This document shows positions 50,585 to 60,100 of a DNA stretch of 64,000 bases, one piece after another. Every line of letters starts with the position of its first letter. The first letter of the stretch is position 1. Both the position numbers and the translations under genes were made by a program. The DNA is taken from NCBI RefSeq assembly GCF_023073315.1, contig NZ_JADPJH010000038.1, positions 124,001 through 188,000 on the forward strand. The letters run 5' to 3'. Source of the stretch: Bradyrhizobium sp. 1. Its GTDB lineage: Bacteria > Pseudomonadota > Alphaproteobacteria > Rhizobiales > Xanthobacteraceae. The notes under the pieces were generated by a model. It had not been told where the DNA came from. It saw nothing but the letters and a program-made list of their open reading frames with translations, and did not search any database.

Positions 50585-52234
50585 ATGCGCAAGCATCTCG
50601 CGATTTTGGTGATCTCGTGCTGGGCCAGTTTGGCTCACGCACAAAAGGCCGACCTCATTGTCACGAACGCAAAAATCGTGACGCTGGATCCCGCATCGAC
50701 GATCGCGCAGGCACTCGCGGTCCGCGACGGCAGAATCGTTGCCGTCGACGGCAACGATGCCATCGAAAGTCTGATCGGGCCGGCGACACGCCGCGTCGAC
50801 GCCGGCGGACGCACCATCATTCCCGGCTTGATCGATTCCCATATTCACGCCGTGCGCGCCGGCCTCACCTACGCAACCGAAGTCAACTGGATCGGCGCAA
50901 AGACGATTCCTGAGGCCATGGGACGCTTGCGCCAAGCGGCCAAAGCGCGGCCGGAAGCCTGGATCATCGTGGCCGGCGGCTGGAGCGAATTGCAATTTGC
51001 GGAGAAGCGGCGGCCGACGCTCGCCGAGGTGATGTCGGCCGTTCCCGACAATCCGGCTTACATCCAGCTGTTCTATTCGGCGGTGCTGATGACGCCGAAG
51101 GCGCAGCAAGCGCTCGGGATATCCGCGGATCAGGTGCCGGCCGGTATCACGTCTGAGCGCGCCGCATCGGGCGACATCACGGGCTGGTTCAACGGCTCCA
51201 TTGTCAGCATCTCCGCGCTGTTCGATCGCCTGCCGAGGCCGAATTTCGAAGAGAATGTCGCAGGCACAAGGCAGTTCTTCACGGAGCTCAATCGCCTCGG
51301 CATTACCGGGATCGTGGATCCCGGCGGCTTCAGCATCTATCCCGGCCACTACGCCGCCTTGCAAAAGCTCTGGCGCGAGAAATCACTTTCGGTGCGGGTC
51401 GCCTACAGCCTGTTCGCGCAGAATGTCGGCGCGGAATTCGAGGAGTACAAGACCCTCACGCCGTTCCTGCCGATGGGATTCGGCGACGATATGCTGCGAT
51501 TCAACGGGATCGGTGAGCGGATCACCGGCGCCATGTACAACAACAACGCGCCCGACGCGGCGGCAAAAGACAAGTTCCTCGAGATCATTCGCTGGGCGGC
51601 CAAACAAGGGCTGACGGTCACCATCCACTGGCAGGAAGACAAATCCGTCCATCACCTCCTCGACCTCTATGACGAGGTCAACAAGGAGACGCCGCTCGCG
51701 CCGTTGCGCTGGTCCATCGCCCATCTCGACAACACCTCGCCCCAAACGCTGGCGCGCATGAAAGCCCTTGGTGTCGGCTGGACCATGCAGGACGCGATGT
51801 ATCTCGGAGGCGACCGTATCGTGGCGCAGGCCGGCGAAGCCGCGCGCCAGATGCCGCCCATCGTCACGGCGTTGCGCGCAGGCGTCCATGTCGGGGCCGG
51901 CACGGATGCGCATCGGGTCGCATCCTACAATCCGTTCGTGGCGCTGCAATGGATGCTCGACGGCAAGACCGTCGGCGGGCTCTCGACGCGCGGCCCGGGC
52001 GAAACACCTAGCCGCGAAGACGCCTTGCGCCTCTACACCGTGGGAAGCGCCTGGTTCTGCTTCGACGAGACGCGGCGCGGCACGTTAGAGACCGGCAAGC
52101 TCGCCGACTTCGCGATTCTCGACCGGGATTTCATGTCCGTCCCCGTCGAGCAGATCGGCGCCACGGCGTCTCTGCTGACGGTGGTGGGCGGCAAGGCTGT
52201 GTATGCGGCGGATGTTTTCGCGGGCGCGAAATAG
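50585..52234 (+). CDS. Secreted amidohydrolase, YtcJ/amidohydrolase-3 type
   Basis: 549 residues from ATG 50585, where a signal peptide begins (MRKHLAILVISCWASLAHAQ). Metal-dependent amidohydrolase fold: ADLIVTNAKIVTLDP at the start, the HxH metal motif in IIPGLIDSHIHAVRAG, a His in VTIHWQEDKSVHHLLDLY, another in WSIAHLDNTSP and the late Asp in HVGAGTDAHRVASYNPF. Such enzymes hydrolyse amides, imides or esters with loose specificity. The in-frame region upstream runs through a repeat and tandem array and is not taken as coding. Confidence 0.87.
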   Translation: MRKHLAILVISCWASLAHAQKADLIVTNAKIVTLDPASTIAQALAVRDGRIVAVDGNDAIESLIGPATRRVDAGGRTIIPGLIDSHIHAVRAGLTYATEVNWIGAKTIPEAMGRLRQAAKARPEAWIIVAGGWSELQFAEKRRPTLAEVMSAVPDNPAYIQLFYSAVLMTPKAQQALGISADQVPAGITSERAASGDITGWFNGSIVSISALFDRLPRPNFEENVAGTRQFFTELNRLGITGIVDPGGFSIYPGHYAALQKLWREKSLSVRVAYSLFAQNVGAEFEEYKTLTPFLPMGFGDDMLRFNGIGERITGAMYNNNAPDAAAKDKFLEIIRWAAKQGLTVTIHWQEDKSVHHLLDLYDEVNKETPLAPLRWSIAHLDNTSPQTLARMKALGVGWTMQDAMYLGGDRIVAQAGEAARQMPPIVTALRAGVHVGAGTDAHRVASYNPFVALQWMLDGKTVGGLSTRGPGETPSREDALRLYTVGSAWFCFDETRRGTLETGKLADFAILDRDFMSVPVEQIGATASLLTVVGGKAVYAADVFAGAK

Positions 52235-52341
52235 GAGCTGGAGGGACGCCGCGCTGCTCTCACGAAATCCCGGCCTGTTGCCCGTTGCAGTGATATTTGC
52301 TCGGCCCACACCATGCAGAGCTTGGGCGGCCGAGCCACGTT

Positions 52342-52659
52342 TCAAACCAGCTCCAGCCGCAGTGACCGCCCGACCATGCGGGCCGCGCGCTGAAGCGTGG
52401 CCAGCGTGACGTTGCCGTCCTTTGGATCGAGCAGGCGCCCGATCTGGCTGCGCGACGTCTTCATGCGCTGGGCCAGATTGTTGCGGGATATGTTGTTTTC
52501 CTTCATCGCCTGCTCGATCTGCCACGCAAGGACCTCTTTGACTGCGATGGCTTCGAACTCCTCTCGATTGCCGTCCTCGACGAGGAAGTCATCGAGCGTG
52601 GTGAGCCGGGCCAGGGAGCGGACTGCTTTCTTCTTTTTCGCCACTGCTTTTTTGACCAT
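52342..52659 (-). CDS. higA: HigA-like antitoxin, XRE helix-turn-helix
   Basis: 105 residues from ATG 52659 (GAGGAGA precedes it). A basic N-terminus (MVKKAVAKKKKAVRSLARL) is followed by an XRE-type DNA-binding domain (EQAMKENNISRNNLAQRMKT, SRSQIGRLLDPKDGNVTLAT). It lies 10 bases after the toxin gene, the order (toxin first) typical of higBA. The protein neutralises HigB and represses the operon; an inverted repeat upstream of the toxin is a candidate operator. Confidence 0.88.
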   Translation of the reverse strand: MVKKAVAKKKKAVRSLARLTTLDDFLVEDGNREEFEAIAVKEVLAWQIEQAMKENNISRNNLAQRMKTSRSQIGRLLDPKDGNVTLATLQRAARMVGRSLRLELV

Positions 52660-52669
52660 GCCGGTCTCC

Positions 52670-53023
52670 TCATTTCTCGAATTCGCGGTTTCTGCGGTGC
52701 GCCAGCGCCAGATCATCGGGCGGCGTCTTCTGGGTCTTCTTGATGAAGCCGTGAAGGACCAGAATGCGGCTCCGCTGCACGCTGAACAGGACGCGCGTGA
52801 TCCGGTTGCTCGGCAGCGACGTGCGCACCTCCCACAAGCCGTCGCCCAGTGGGCGGCAGAGCGGCATGCCTACCGGCCAGCGGTATTGAACGCGCATGAG
52901 GTCGAGGCCAACGGCTTGACGGTCGGTTTCGTCCAGGCTCCGCAGCCAATCCCGCACAATCTCGGTCCCGCCCTGCGTGCGGTAAAACACGACTTGTATC
53001 TTGCGGGGACGATTATCTGGCAT
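52670..53023 (-). CDS. higB: HigB/RelE-superfamily toxin (phage Gp49-like)
   Basis: 117 residues. The sequence matches the Gp49/HigB type of ribosome-dependent mRNA interferase: VVFYRTQGGTEIVRDWLRSL, MPLCRPLGDGLWEVRTSLPS, ITRVLFSVQRSRILVLHGFI and KKTQKTPPDDLALAHRR. It precedes the antitoxin gene, as in higBA loci. The 392 bases upstream (53024-53415) contain the operator but no other gene. The ordinary length and intact motifs suggest a functional toxin. Confidence 0.88.
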   Translation of the reverse strand: MPDNRPRKIQVVFYRTQGGTEIVRDWLRSLDETDRQAVGLDLMRVQYRWPVGMPLCRPLGDGLWEVRTSLPSNRITRVLFSVQRSRILVLHGFIKKTQKTPPDDLALAHRRNREFEK

Positions 53024-53043
53024 GCTGCGCCATATGACGATCG

Positions 53044-53061
53044 TGTACCATATAATGTACA
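53044..53061. promoter_or_regulatory. Inverted repeat at the higBA promoter
   Basis: TGTAC-N8-GTACA spans an AT-rich centre that contains TATAAT on the plus strand and ATTATA on the minus strand, 21 bases upstream of the toxin start. It is the likely HigA operator overlapping the -10 region. Confidence 0.5.
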
Positions 53062-53415
53062 GTCACGCAATGGCAATCCAACTCGTCCCCTCGGAGCAGA
53101 TCGACGCAACGCGACGCGCGAGCGTCCGCTTTTCACCGAGCGGCGGTGCTTCCACCGAATGACCCTCCCCCCTGTAACCCGAGTTCAGCTGCCCGAGAGT
53201 CCGAGGTGTCGGGGAAATCAGCCCTGTCCCGTAGCCGCCGCATAACTTGGATGACAAGCGGCGGCACCATTTGAAATTCGCACGATCTCCCGCGTCATTC
53301 CTGATCCGATCTGCTGCATCGTGATCGACGCCCTCTTGTGGGTCCCTCGCACTGGCCCACCTCCGTATCCGGGAAACGATGGCGTTGCAGGCCTCAAAAG
53401 CCGGGAGATAAGTCG

Positions 53416-54258
53416 ATGACATCACAGGCCGATGAGACCGCGCCGTCCACGCGCATGGCAGACGTTCCGTATGATCAGCGGGCCAAGATCACCATCGAGC
53501 GCAAAGGCCAGATCGTGTTGATTGGCATCAACCGGCCCACCATCGACAACCGGCTGGACCCGGAGGCGACGGAGAGCCTGGCGCGAGCCTATTACGACTA
53601 CGACCGGGATCCCTCGCTCCGTGCGGCGGTCCTGTTCGGCCATGGCGAGCGCTTCTCCAGAGGTGTCGATGTCGAAGCCTTCAAGGCCTTCGCTCAGTCC
53701 GGAAAACAGATGATGGATGGACCCGGCTTCATCGACCCTCTCGGGCGCACCAAGCCGGCGCTCACGAAGCCCCTGATCGTCGCAGTGCATGGCGACACCT
53801 GGAATATGGCGCACGAGCTTTTCCTTGTCGCCGACATACGCGTGGCGTCGGAAGACACGGAGTTCGGCCAGGACGAGAACACGCGCGGCCGTTTTCCCGG
53901 AGGCGGCGCAACGGTTCGCTTCCCCAGAGAAGCCGGATGGGGAAATGCCATGCGGTTCATTCTCACCGGCGATCATTGGGGAGCGAAGGAAGCCCTGCGA
54001 ATGGGAATGGTTCAGGACGTGGCCCCGGACCGGGATGCGACGCTCGCGAAGGCCGTCGAGATCGCCAACAAGATCGCCGCATGCGGCCCTCTCGGCATCA
54101 AGACGTCGCTGGCCTCCTCCCATATGGGGATCGACGACTCCGAAACGGCGCTGGGCAAGCTCGACGACCAATACCGTGCGCTGTACGCGACTCGGGATTT
54201 CCGGGAAGGCCGCGATGCCGAGACAGAAAAACGTCCTCCCATTTACGAGGGACGTTAA
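53416..54258 (+). CDS. Enoyl-CoA hydratase/isomerase-family (crotonase) protein
   Basis: 280 residues from ATG 53416, preceded by GGGAG. The crotonase fold is clear: VLIGINRPTIDNRLDPEATE, AAVLFGHGERFSRGVDVEAF (oxyanion-hole strand), and KPLIVAVHGDTWNMAHELFL with RVASEDTEFGQDENTRGRFP after it. The usual catalytic glutamates are not clearly conserved, so activity as hydratase is uncertain; many such proteins act on other CoA esters. It stands alone. Confidence 0.85.
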   Translation: MTSQADETAPSTRMADVPYDQRAKITIERKGQIVLIGINRPTIDNRLDPEATESLARAYYDYDRDPSLRAAVLFGHGERFSRGVDVEAFKAFAQSGKQMMDGPGFIDPLGRTKPALTKPLIVAVHGDTWNMAHELFLVADIRVASEDTEFGQDENTRGRFPGGGATVRFPREAGWGNAMRFILTGDHWGAKEALRMGMVQDVAPDRDATLAKAVEIANKIAACGPLGIKTSLASSHMGIDDSETALGKLDDQYRALYATRDFREGRDAETEKRPPIYEGR

Positions 54259-54395
54259 CGGCAAGCTCGCGGACGGGCGGGGATTTCATCAATTGAGCAC
54301 CCCGGCATCCTGGTGACGGACAATCGATCAGCCCCCGATCAGCTCGCCGATTTCGCCCGGTCCCCATGCCCGCGGAACGCGCTCTCGTCGATCCG

Positions 54396-54668
54396 TCACA
54401 ACAGCGTCGCAAGCACATAAACCAAAACAGCTCCCCCGAGACAGCGCCGCCACGGGTTCACCCCGCGGACAATCTCGTCGAGAGACCAGACGATGAGGCC
54501 GCCTTTGAACGCGACGTCCAGGGCCACAGCGGCGGTGCCCGGCGGATGCCAGAGCCAGCGCAGGACACCGGCCACAATGACGACCCACAGCACCAGGTTG
54601 GGAGCCTGGGCGATGGTGATTTCACCGGTTTGTCGGTTTCGAAAGAACCACTGCAGGAAACCGGACAT
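54396..54668 (-). CDS. Small membrane protein, unknown function
   Basis: 90 residues with two or three hydrophobic segments (LVLWVVIVAGVLRWLW, AVALDVAFKGGLIVW, CLGGAVLVYVLATLL) and a conserved-looking start FLQWFFRNRQTGEI. It is probably an inner-membrane protein of the kind annotated as conserved hypothetical in rhizobia. No neighbour gives a hint of role; it converges with the crotonase gene. Confidence 0.65.
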   Translation of the reverse strand: MSGFLQWFFRNRQTGEITIAQAPNLVLWVVIVAGVLRWLWHPPGTAAVALDVAFKGGLIVWSLDEIVRGVNPWRRCLGGAVLVYVLATLL

Positions 54669-54885
54669 GATCGCGCTTGCCTCTCCGACGGCGAAGATAC
54701 TTGGAAGACAGGGTCACCGTGATGGCCGCGTCTCGCGCCGGCAATTGGGGCGCATCGCGCCCTTCTCGATTTTTCGAAGATGACGGGGACACGGCCGGAG
54801 TGGGTCGTGGCGCATTGCGGCTGGTCGGGTCAAGCCGCCGGATCGAAAAAGGGCGCCGTCGCCGGTGCCCTCCATCGCTTGCCGC

Positions 54886-55149
54886 TCAATACCGGCTGCG
54901 CCACGCGTGACGCTGCTGCTGGGGCGCGTACGCCCGCATCGGGTTGATGCCGCAGCCTTCGTTGGTGCCGCTCGCGGAGGCGCGGCATTGCTCAAAAGTG
55001 GAGAACTCGCAATTGCCGGGGTAGCCCGATTGGCGGCCTTGCAGGCAATACCTGTCCTGCACCTCGGTTGCAGACGCGGCCGTGGAGGCCGCCGCGAATG
55101 TCAGGGTGGAAACGGCCGCAAGAGCCGCAATGGCAAGATGACGATGCAT
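54886..55149 (-). CDS. DUF3551-type small secreted Cys-rich protein
   Basis: 87 residues from ATG 55149. A signal peptide (HLAIAALAAVSTLTFAAAS) is followed by a four-cysteine pattern: DRYCLQGRQSGYPGNCEF, FEQCRAS and NEGCGINP. This layout (YCLQG...CxFxTxxQC...C) is that of the DUF3551 family, which is numerous in Bradyrhizobium and Rhodopseudomonas and of unknown function. A longer in-frame start exists upstream but would have no signal peptide at its beginning. Confidence 0.78.
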   Translation of the reverse strand: MHRHLAIAALAAVSTLTFAAASTAASATEVQDRYCLQGRQSGYPGNCEFSTFEQCRASASGTNEGCGINPMRAYAPQQQRHAWRSRY

Positions 55150-55464
55150 GAAGGGACTCCAATGATCGCGCTCGCTCTGAGCGCCCCGCTGCTGCAACAA
55201 CGTTTCAGACGGCGAATGGGGGTCGCCCCAGGTCATTAAATCGCTGTCATGTGCGGGGAGATGACGGTGACAGTGCCGGACTGCACCCAATGCCTCCGGT
55301 CTCGTGCGTTCGAACAGCCATGAAATCGGGCGCACTGGACCGCAGCAGCCTTTGGAACTCTTCCATGCCGCGCCCGGCGCGCCTTGCTGGCCGCCCTTCG
55401 GTGACCTCCGCCGGAGCCTTCGAGCAAGTGTAACCATCTCCCTTATGCTCGGCCGCATCGATCT

Positions 55465-55771
55465 CGACGTTGCTCCGCCGTCCCTCCACCTTCATTCCGC
55501 TGGCTCGCTTCCGCTCTCGCGCTGCCTTCAATTTGGCCACAAGCCGCGCCTTCTCGTACTGGTGAAAGGCGCCCGCTATCTGACGCATCATCGGACGCGA
55601 CGGATCACTGCTATCGGTCAGGTCGTCGCCATTTGCGGTCAGGACGCGCATGCCGCGATTGATCAACAGGAGATTGCCGAGTTCTTGAGTGATAAGCTCG
55701 CGAGCAAACCGGCTGGCATCCTCAACTAGGACGATCCTAACGCCGTTGCCTTCGAGACCGTGCTGTATTGC
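55465..55771 (-). pseudogene. Serine recombinase remnant
   Basis: Within a 204-codon open frame (55247-55861), about 100 codons look like part of a resolvase/invertase: VRIVLVEDASRFARELITQE, the helix GNLLLINRGMRVL, then MMRQIAGAFHQYEKARLVAK and KVEGRRS. The N-terminal strand with the catalytic serine is missing and the C-terminal recombinase and zinc-ribbon regions are absent, so the gene is a fragment. It marks past mobility in this area. Confidence 0.7.
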
Positions 55772-55891
55772 AGGCCTTTTTGGAACGAGGCGGCACCCGG
55801 TCTGACTGGGTGACGTCTTCATCCGGGTAGGATTGCCGCGGGATGTGTTAGTCTCCTTCACCGGACGACGGCGACGGTGCAGGAGAATTTC

Positions 55892-56020
55892 ATGACCAGC
55901 GAAAAAGGCCCGAATATCAAGAAGAAGCAGAAATGCAAAAATTGCGAAGGCAAGGGCTTGCTCAAGAAGGGCGACAAGGTGGTGAAGTGCCAGCGCTGCA
56001 AAGGCACGGGATTGCGGTGA
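55892..56020 (+). CDS. 42-residue DnaJ-type zinc-finger microprotein
   Basis: ATG 55892 has AGGAG at suitable distance. The short frame encodes a Lys-rich peptide (MTSEKGPNIKKKQKCKNCEG start) with two CxxCxGxG half-sites, CKNCEGKG and CQRCKGTG, 18 residues apart from Cys to Cys. This is the zinc-binding pattern of the DnaJ central domain and of similar small zinc proteins. It is likely a folded zinc-bound protein; role unknown. Such short genes are easily missed. Confidence 0.7.
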   Translation: MTSEKGPNIKKKQKCKNCEGKGLLKKGDKVVKCQRCKGTGLR

Positions 56021-56187
56021 TGCCGGGTTGATGACCCCGGATGTCGGAACCGCGTTGACAGCGCACGCAATGTCCCCGTTTTGCCGCGGCGCGCATCATG
56101 AGGGCATCGTCCCCGAGGCTCGTAAGAACTAAATTGTCAGTTCGGCGTTGTCTTCGCACCATAGAGCCGTCTCGCGGAGGCCTGACG

Positions 56188-56421
56188 ATGGACCCAAATG
56201 ACCGGGTAGCTTTAGTCCTGTCCGCCGTCGCCTTGGCTGTCGCCATTGTCGTTGCATCGACAGCCACATTGGAGCGTGTCAACACGCGTACGGCCAGCAG
56301 CGACGCACCTCCCGGAACGGTCGGACTTGCCAGGCCACATCCGCCGCTGGACCGCGCGGCCGGTGAACCGATACAGACGACTGGCACGCCGTCTAACGCG
56401 AGCAATCGCCAGCGCCCCTGA
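56188..56421 (+). CDS. Small single-pass membrane protein
   Basis: 77 residues from ATG 56188, preceded by GGAGG at seven bases. One hydrophobic helix (VALVLSAVALAVAIVVAST, residues 7-25) is followed by a Pro/Thr/Ser-rich tail that probably lies in the periplasm. No family recognised. Ordinary ribosome site and membrane logic support it being real. Confidence 0.5.
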   Translation: MDPNDRVALVLSAVALAVAIVVASTATLERVNTRTASSDAPPGTVGLARPHPPLDRAAGEPIQTTGTPSNASNRQRP

Positions 56422-56510
56422 CCTGACATCGGGGTGCGCTTTCGCGGGTTTGAAGGTTCGTGAATGAATTGCGCGCCGTCACCGCAAGGACGTACAGGGA
56501 GGTCCGCTGC

Positions 56511-56777
56511 TCAGCATACCATCGGGTCATCCCCCTGGTCGCAAACTCCCCCCGGCTGGTCCGCGGGCGCTGGTGCAGGTGTTTTGGCGGCGGGCGCAGC
56601 GAACCACCGATCACCCTCGATGCGCGGGATGCTCGCCCGCATGCTCCGTTCGGCGTGTCGCTCACCGGTGCGGTACTCATGCGCCTGGAGCGGCGTGCTG
56701 AAAATTGCGGTGACGACCAGTCCGGTCAAGAGCGCCTTGGACAGGACGGACCCGATGGGGTTTCTCAATGGTGTCAT
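56511..56777 (-). CDS. Small secreted protein, unknown function
   Basis: 88 residues from ATG 56777 (AAAGGAAC upstream). A signal peptide (LLTGLVVTAIFSTPLQAHE) precedes a short basic region, an Ala/Pro stretch (AAPAAKTPAPAPADQPGG) and a C-terminal VCDQGDDPMVC with two cysteines. No family recognised. The 369 bases beyond it (56778-57146) contain no gene, only a short direct repeat of CGCCAGCTTCA near 57015. Confidence 0.55.
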   Translation of the reverse strand: MTPLRNPIGSVLSKALLTGLVVTAIFSTPLQAHEYRTGERHAERSMRASIPRIEGDRWFAAPAAKTPAPAPADQPGGVCDQGDDPMVC

Positions 56778-57146
56778 CGTGACTGTTCCTTTCGGTTGAG
56801 TGATCCCTCGCGAGGCAAGAGATCCGATCCACCTTCCCTGGACGTGCGTTGCCCCGCGTCTATTCCCAACTCACAAAGACGTTTTCGATTGGCCTGAGGC
56901 GCGAAGGACGCTTCACGAACACGGGACGAAGTTTTGCAGCGGATTCGATTGTCCGCACCGAACGTGAATTCAAGTTTAGCTGGAGCAGAATGAGGGGTTC
57001 CACGACGGCCCCCGCCAGCTTCACGCCAGCTTCACGGCAGAAACTGCCTCCATGGGACGCACCCGTCGCGCTCGGTGCGATCCCACAAGCACGGCTGAAC
57101 CGGAACTGGCGGTCAGCAAGATATTTTGTTTCCTTCTGGTCAGATC

Positions 57147-60100
57147 ATGAATCGCCAAGAGCGCCGGGCCGCGGCCAAGCAGCAATCCAAAACGGCCGCA
57201 CCTCAACATTTTCCGCAACATTTCGAGGCCTTGAAACAAGGCAAATCGCTGTTCGATCTCAGCCGCTATGCCGAGGCCCTCGACTGCTTCAACCTGTTCG
57301 AGAAGCACAATCCCGGTATCGCGCCCCTGTATCAAACGCGCGGCCTTTGCCTGCAGCGGCTCGGCCGGTTCGCGGAGGCGCAGGCCGATTTCGAGAGGTC
57401 CATTGCGCTCAACCCGGGCGAAGCGGAGACGCACAAGAACCTCGGCACGCTTCATTCGCGATTGGGCCGGATGGAGCAGGCCTTTGCGAGCTTCGATCGC
57501 GCGCTCGCGTTGCGTCCGAATTTTCCTGCAGCGCTCACCGAAAAGGCGCGGGCGCTGTGGAGCCTGCAATTGCTGGATGAGGCTTTCGCAGCCTTGCACA
57601 GATCGCTGGCGCTGGACCCCGGCAACGCGCACACGATCTGGAATCTCGCGGTGCTTCAGATGCTGACCGGGGATTTCGAGCGGGGCTTGCCGGGACGCGA
57701 GGCCCGCTGGAAAGCGTCTCTCGGTCTCGTCGATCGCGGTTTTTCGCAAGCGCTCTGGCTCGGCGACCAGCCGATCGCGGGCAAGACCATCCTGCTTCAC
57801 GCCGACGAGGGATTGGGCGACTCGATTCAGTTTGCGCGCTACGCACCCATGCTGGCCGCACTCGGAGCGCGGGTCATCCTGGAGGTGCCGGCGCCGATCC
57901 AGCAGCTGTTGGGTGGCATCGCCGGCGTTGCGGCTTGCACCGGCCGATCGTCGACGCCGTCGCTGGCGTTCGACCTGCACTGTCCGCTTGGAAGCCTGCC
58001 GCTGGCGTGCGGGACGCGGCTCGATACCATCCCGTTCGCGGACGCGTATCTTCCCACGCCTCCGGCGGCGCGCGTGACGGCTTGGCAAGACCGGCTTGAC
58101 GACCGGCTTGGTCCGCGCAACCGCTTCCGCGTCGGTCTCGCCTGGTCGGGCAATCCGGATCACAACAACGATCACAATCGATCGCTGCCCCTGCGCACGC
58201 TTGCGCCGTTGCTCGATTGCGACGTCCAGTTCGTCTCCTTGCAGAAAGGCGTCCGTGACCAGGACCGGGGGTTTCTCGGTGAACACCCCGATATCGTCGA
58301 CCTCTCGGAATATCTCACGGATTTCAGCGAGACGGCGGCGCTGATGTCCTGCCTCGATCTGGTGATCTCGGTCGACACCAGCGTGGTTCACCTCGCTGGC
58401 GCACTCGGCGCCCCGGTCTGGACGATGTTGCCGTTCAACCCGGATTGGCGCTGGCTGCTCAACCGCAACGACAGCCCGTGGTATTCGTCCATGAGGTTGT
58501 TCAGGCAACCAGAGCGAGGCGACTGGGCGAGCGTCGTCGATCGTGTCCGCCTCGAACTCGGCGGGCTGGTTTCGGCATGGCGGCCGGGAACATTGCAACA
58601 CCAGAGCAAGGCCCCGGCCACCAAACCACAGGACGCGGTCCTCTCGAATGACCTCGGCAATATGCTCTGGCAACGCAAGCGCACGGACGAGGCTGTGCTG
58701 CATTTCCAGCAGGCGCTGCGACTCCATCCTCAATATCTGGAGGCAGCGAACAGCTGCGGAAGACTGCTGTTCAATCTCGGCCGCTATGCGGAGGCCCTCG
58801 AATGCCTGGACGTGGCCGAGAAACTGGACCCAAATTCCGCAACCCTGTATCAAATGCGCGGCGAATGCCTCCAGGCGGCGAACCGGTTCGACGAGGCGGA
58901 GGCCGACTACGAGAAGTCCATTGCGCTGGACCCCGGCCTGGCCGACGCGCACAACAAGCTCGGCGTGCTTCATGCGAAGCTCGGCCGAATGGAACAGGCA
59001 CTTGCGTGTTTCGACCGGACGCTTGAACTTCGACCCGATCTTTCCGGGACGCTGTCCAACAAGGCATTGGTCTTGCTGAATCTGCAATTGCTGGATGAAG
59101 CTTCAGCGGCCTTTCGCAGATCGCTGACGGTCGACCCGGGCAATGCGCTGGCGACCTTCAATCTGGCGACACTTCAGTTGCTGACCGGAGACTTCGAGCA
59201 AGGCTGGCTTGGGCGCGAAGCGCGTTGGAAGCTTCCTGTCGGGTTGCTCGATCGCGGCTTTTCCCAATCCCTTTGGCTTGGTGACCAACCGATCGAAGGC
59301 AAGACCATATTGCTTCATGCTGACGAGGGATTAGGCGACGCGATTCAGTTTGCGCGCTATGCCCCCATGGTGGCCGCACTCGGAGCGCGAGTCATCCTGG
59401 AGGTCCAGCCTCCGATCCAGCCGCTGCTGGCCGGGGTGTCCGGCCTCGCAAATTGTGTCAGTCGACCGTCTGCGACGTCGCTGGCGTTCGACCTGCACTG
59501 TCCTCTCGGAGCTCTGCCATTAGCGTTCAGGACACGGCTCGATACCATCCCGTTCGCGGAAGCGTATCTCCCTGCGCCACCGGTGGCGCGCGTGAAGGCG
59601 TGGCAAGATCGGCTTGAAGACCGGCTTGGCGCCCGCAATCGCTTCCGCGTCGGTCTTGTCTGGTCAGGCAATGCAGCTCACAGGAATGATCAGGATCGAT
59701 CGATCGCACTGCACATGCTTGCTCCCCTCCTGGATTGCGATGTGCAGTTCATAAGCTTGCAAAAGGACGTCCGGGATCGGGACCGGGCCTTGCTCGGCGA
59801 ACGTCCTGATATCGTCGACCTCTCGGACCATCTCACGGATTTCAGCGACACGGCGGCGCTGATGTCCTGTCTCGATCTGGTGATCTCGGTCGACACCAGC
59901 GTCGTTCACCTCGCCGGCGGGCTCGGCACTCCGGTCTGGACGATGGTGCCCTTCAACCCGGACTGGCGCTGGCTGCTCAACCGCGACGACACCCCATGGT
60001 ATCGGTCGATGCGGCTGTTCAGGCAGCCGAAGCCAGGCGACTGGGCCAGCGTCGTGGACCACGTTCGCCTTGAACTCGAGGGCCTGGCGTCCGCGTGGCG

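Noticed and set aside
53063..53425. 120-codon minus-strand frame upstream of the crotonase gene
   Set aside because: No motif, no ribosome site, and it overlaps the higBA promoter and the crotonase start.
55247..55861. Intact serine recombinase
   Set aside because: The catalytic N-terminal part and the C-terminal domain are missing; only an internal fragment is recognisable.
57021..59087. 688-codon antisense frame over the TPR-glycosyltransferase
   Set aside because: Length is explained by the duplicated GC-rich coding sequence below it; it shows the same duplication, as a shadow must.
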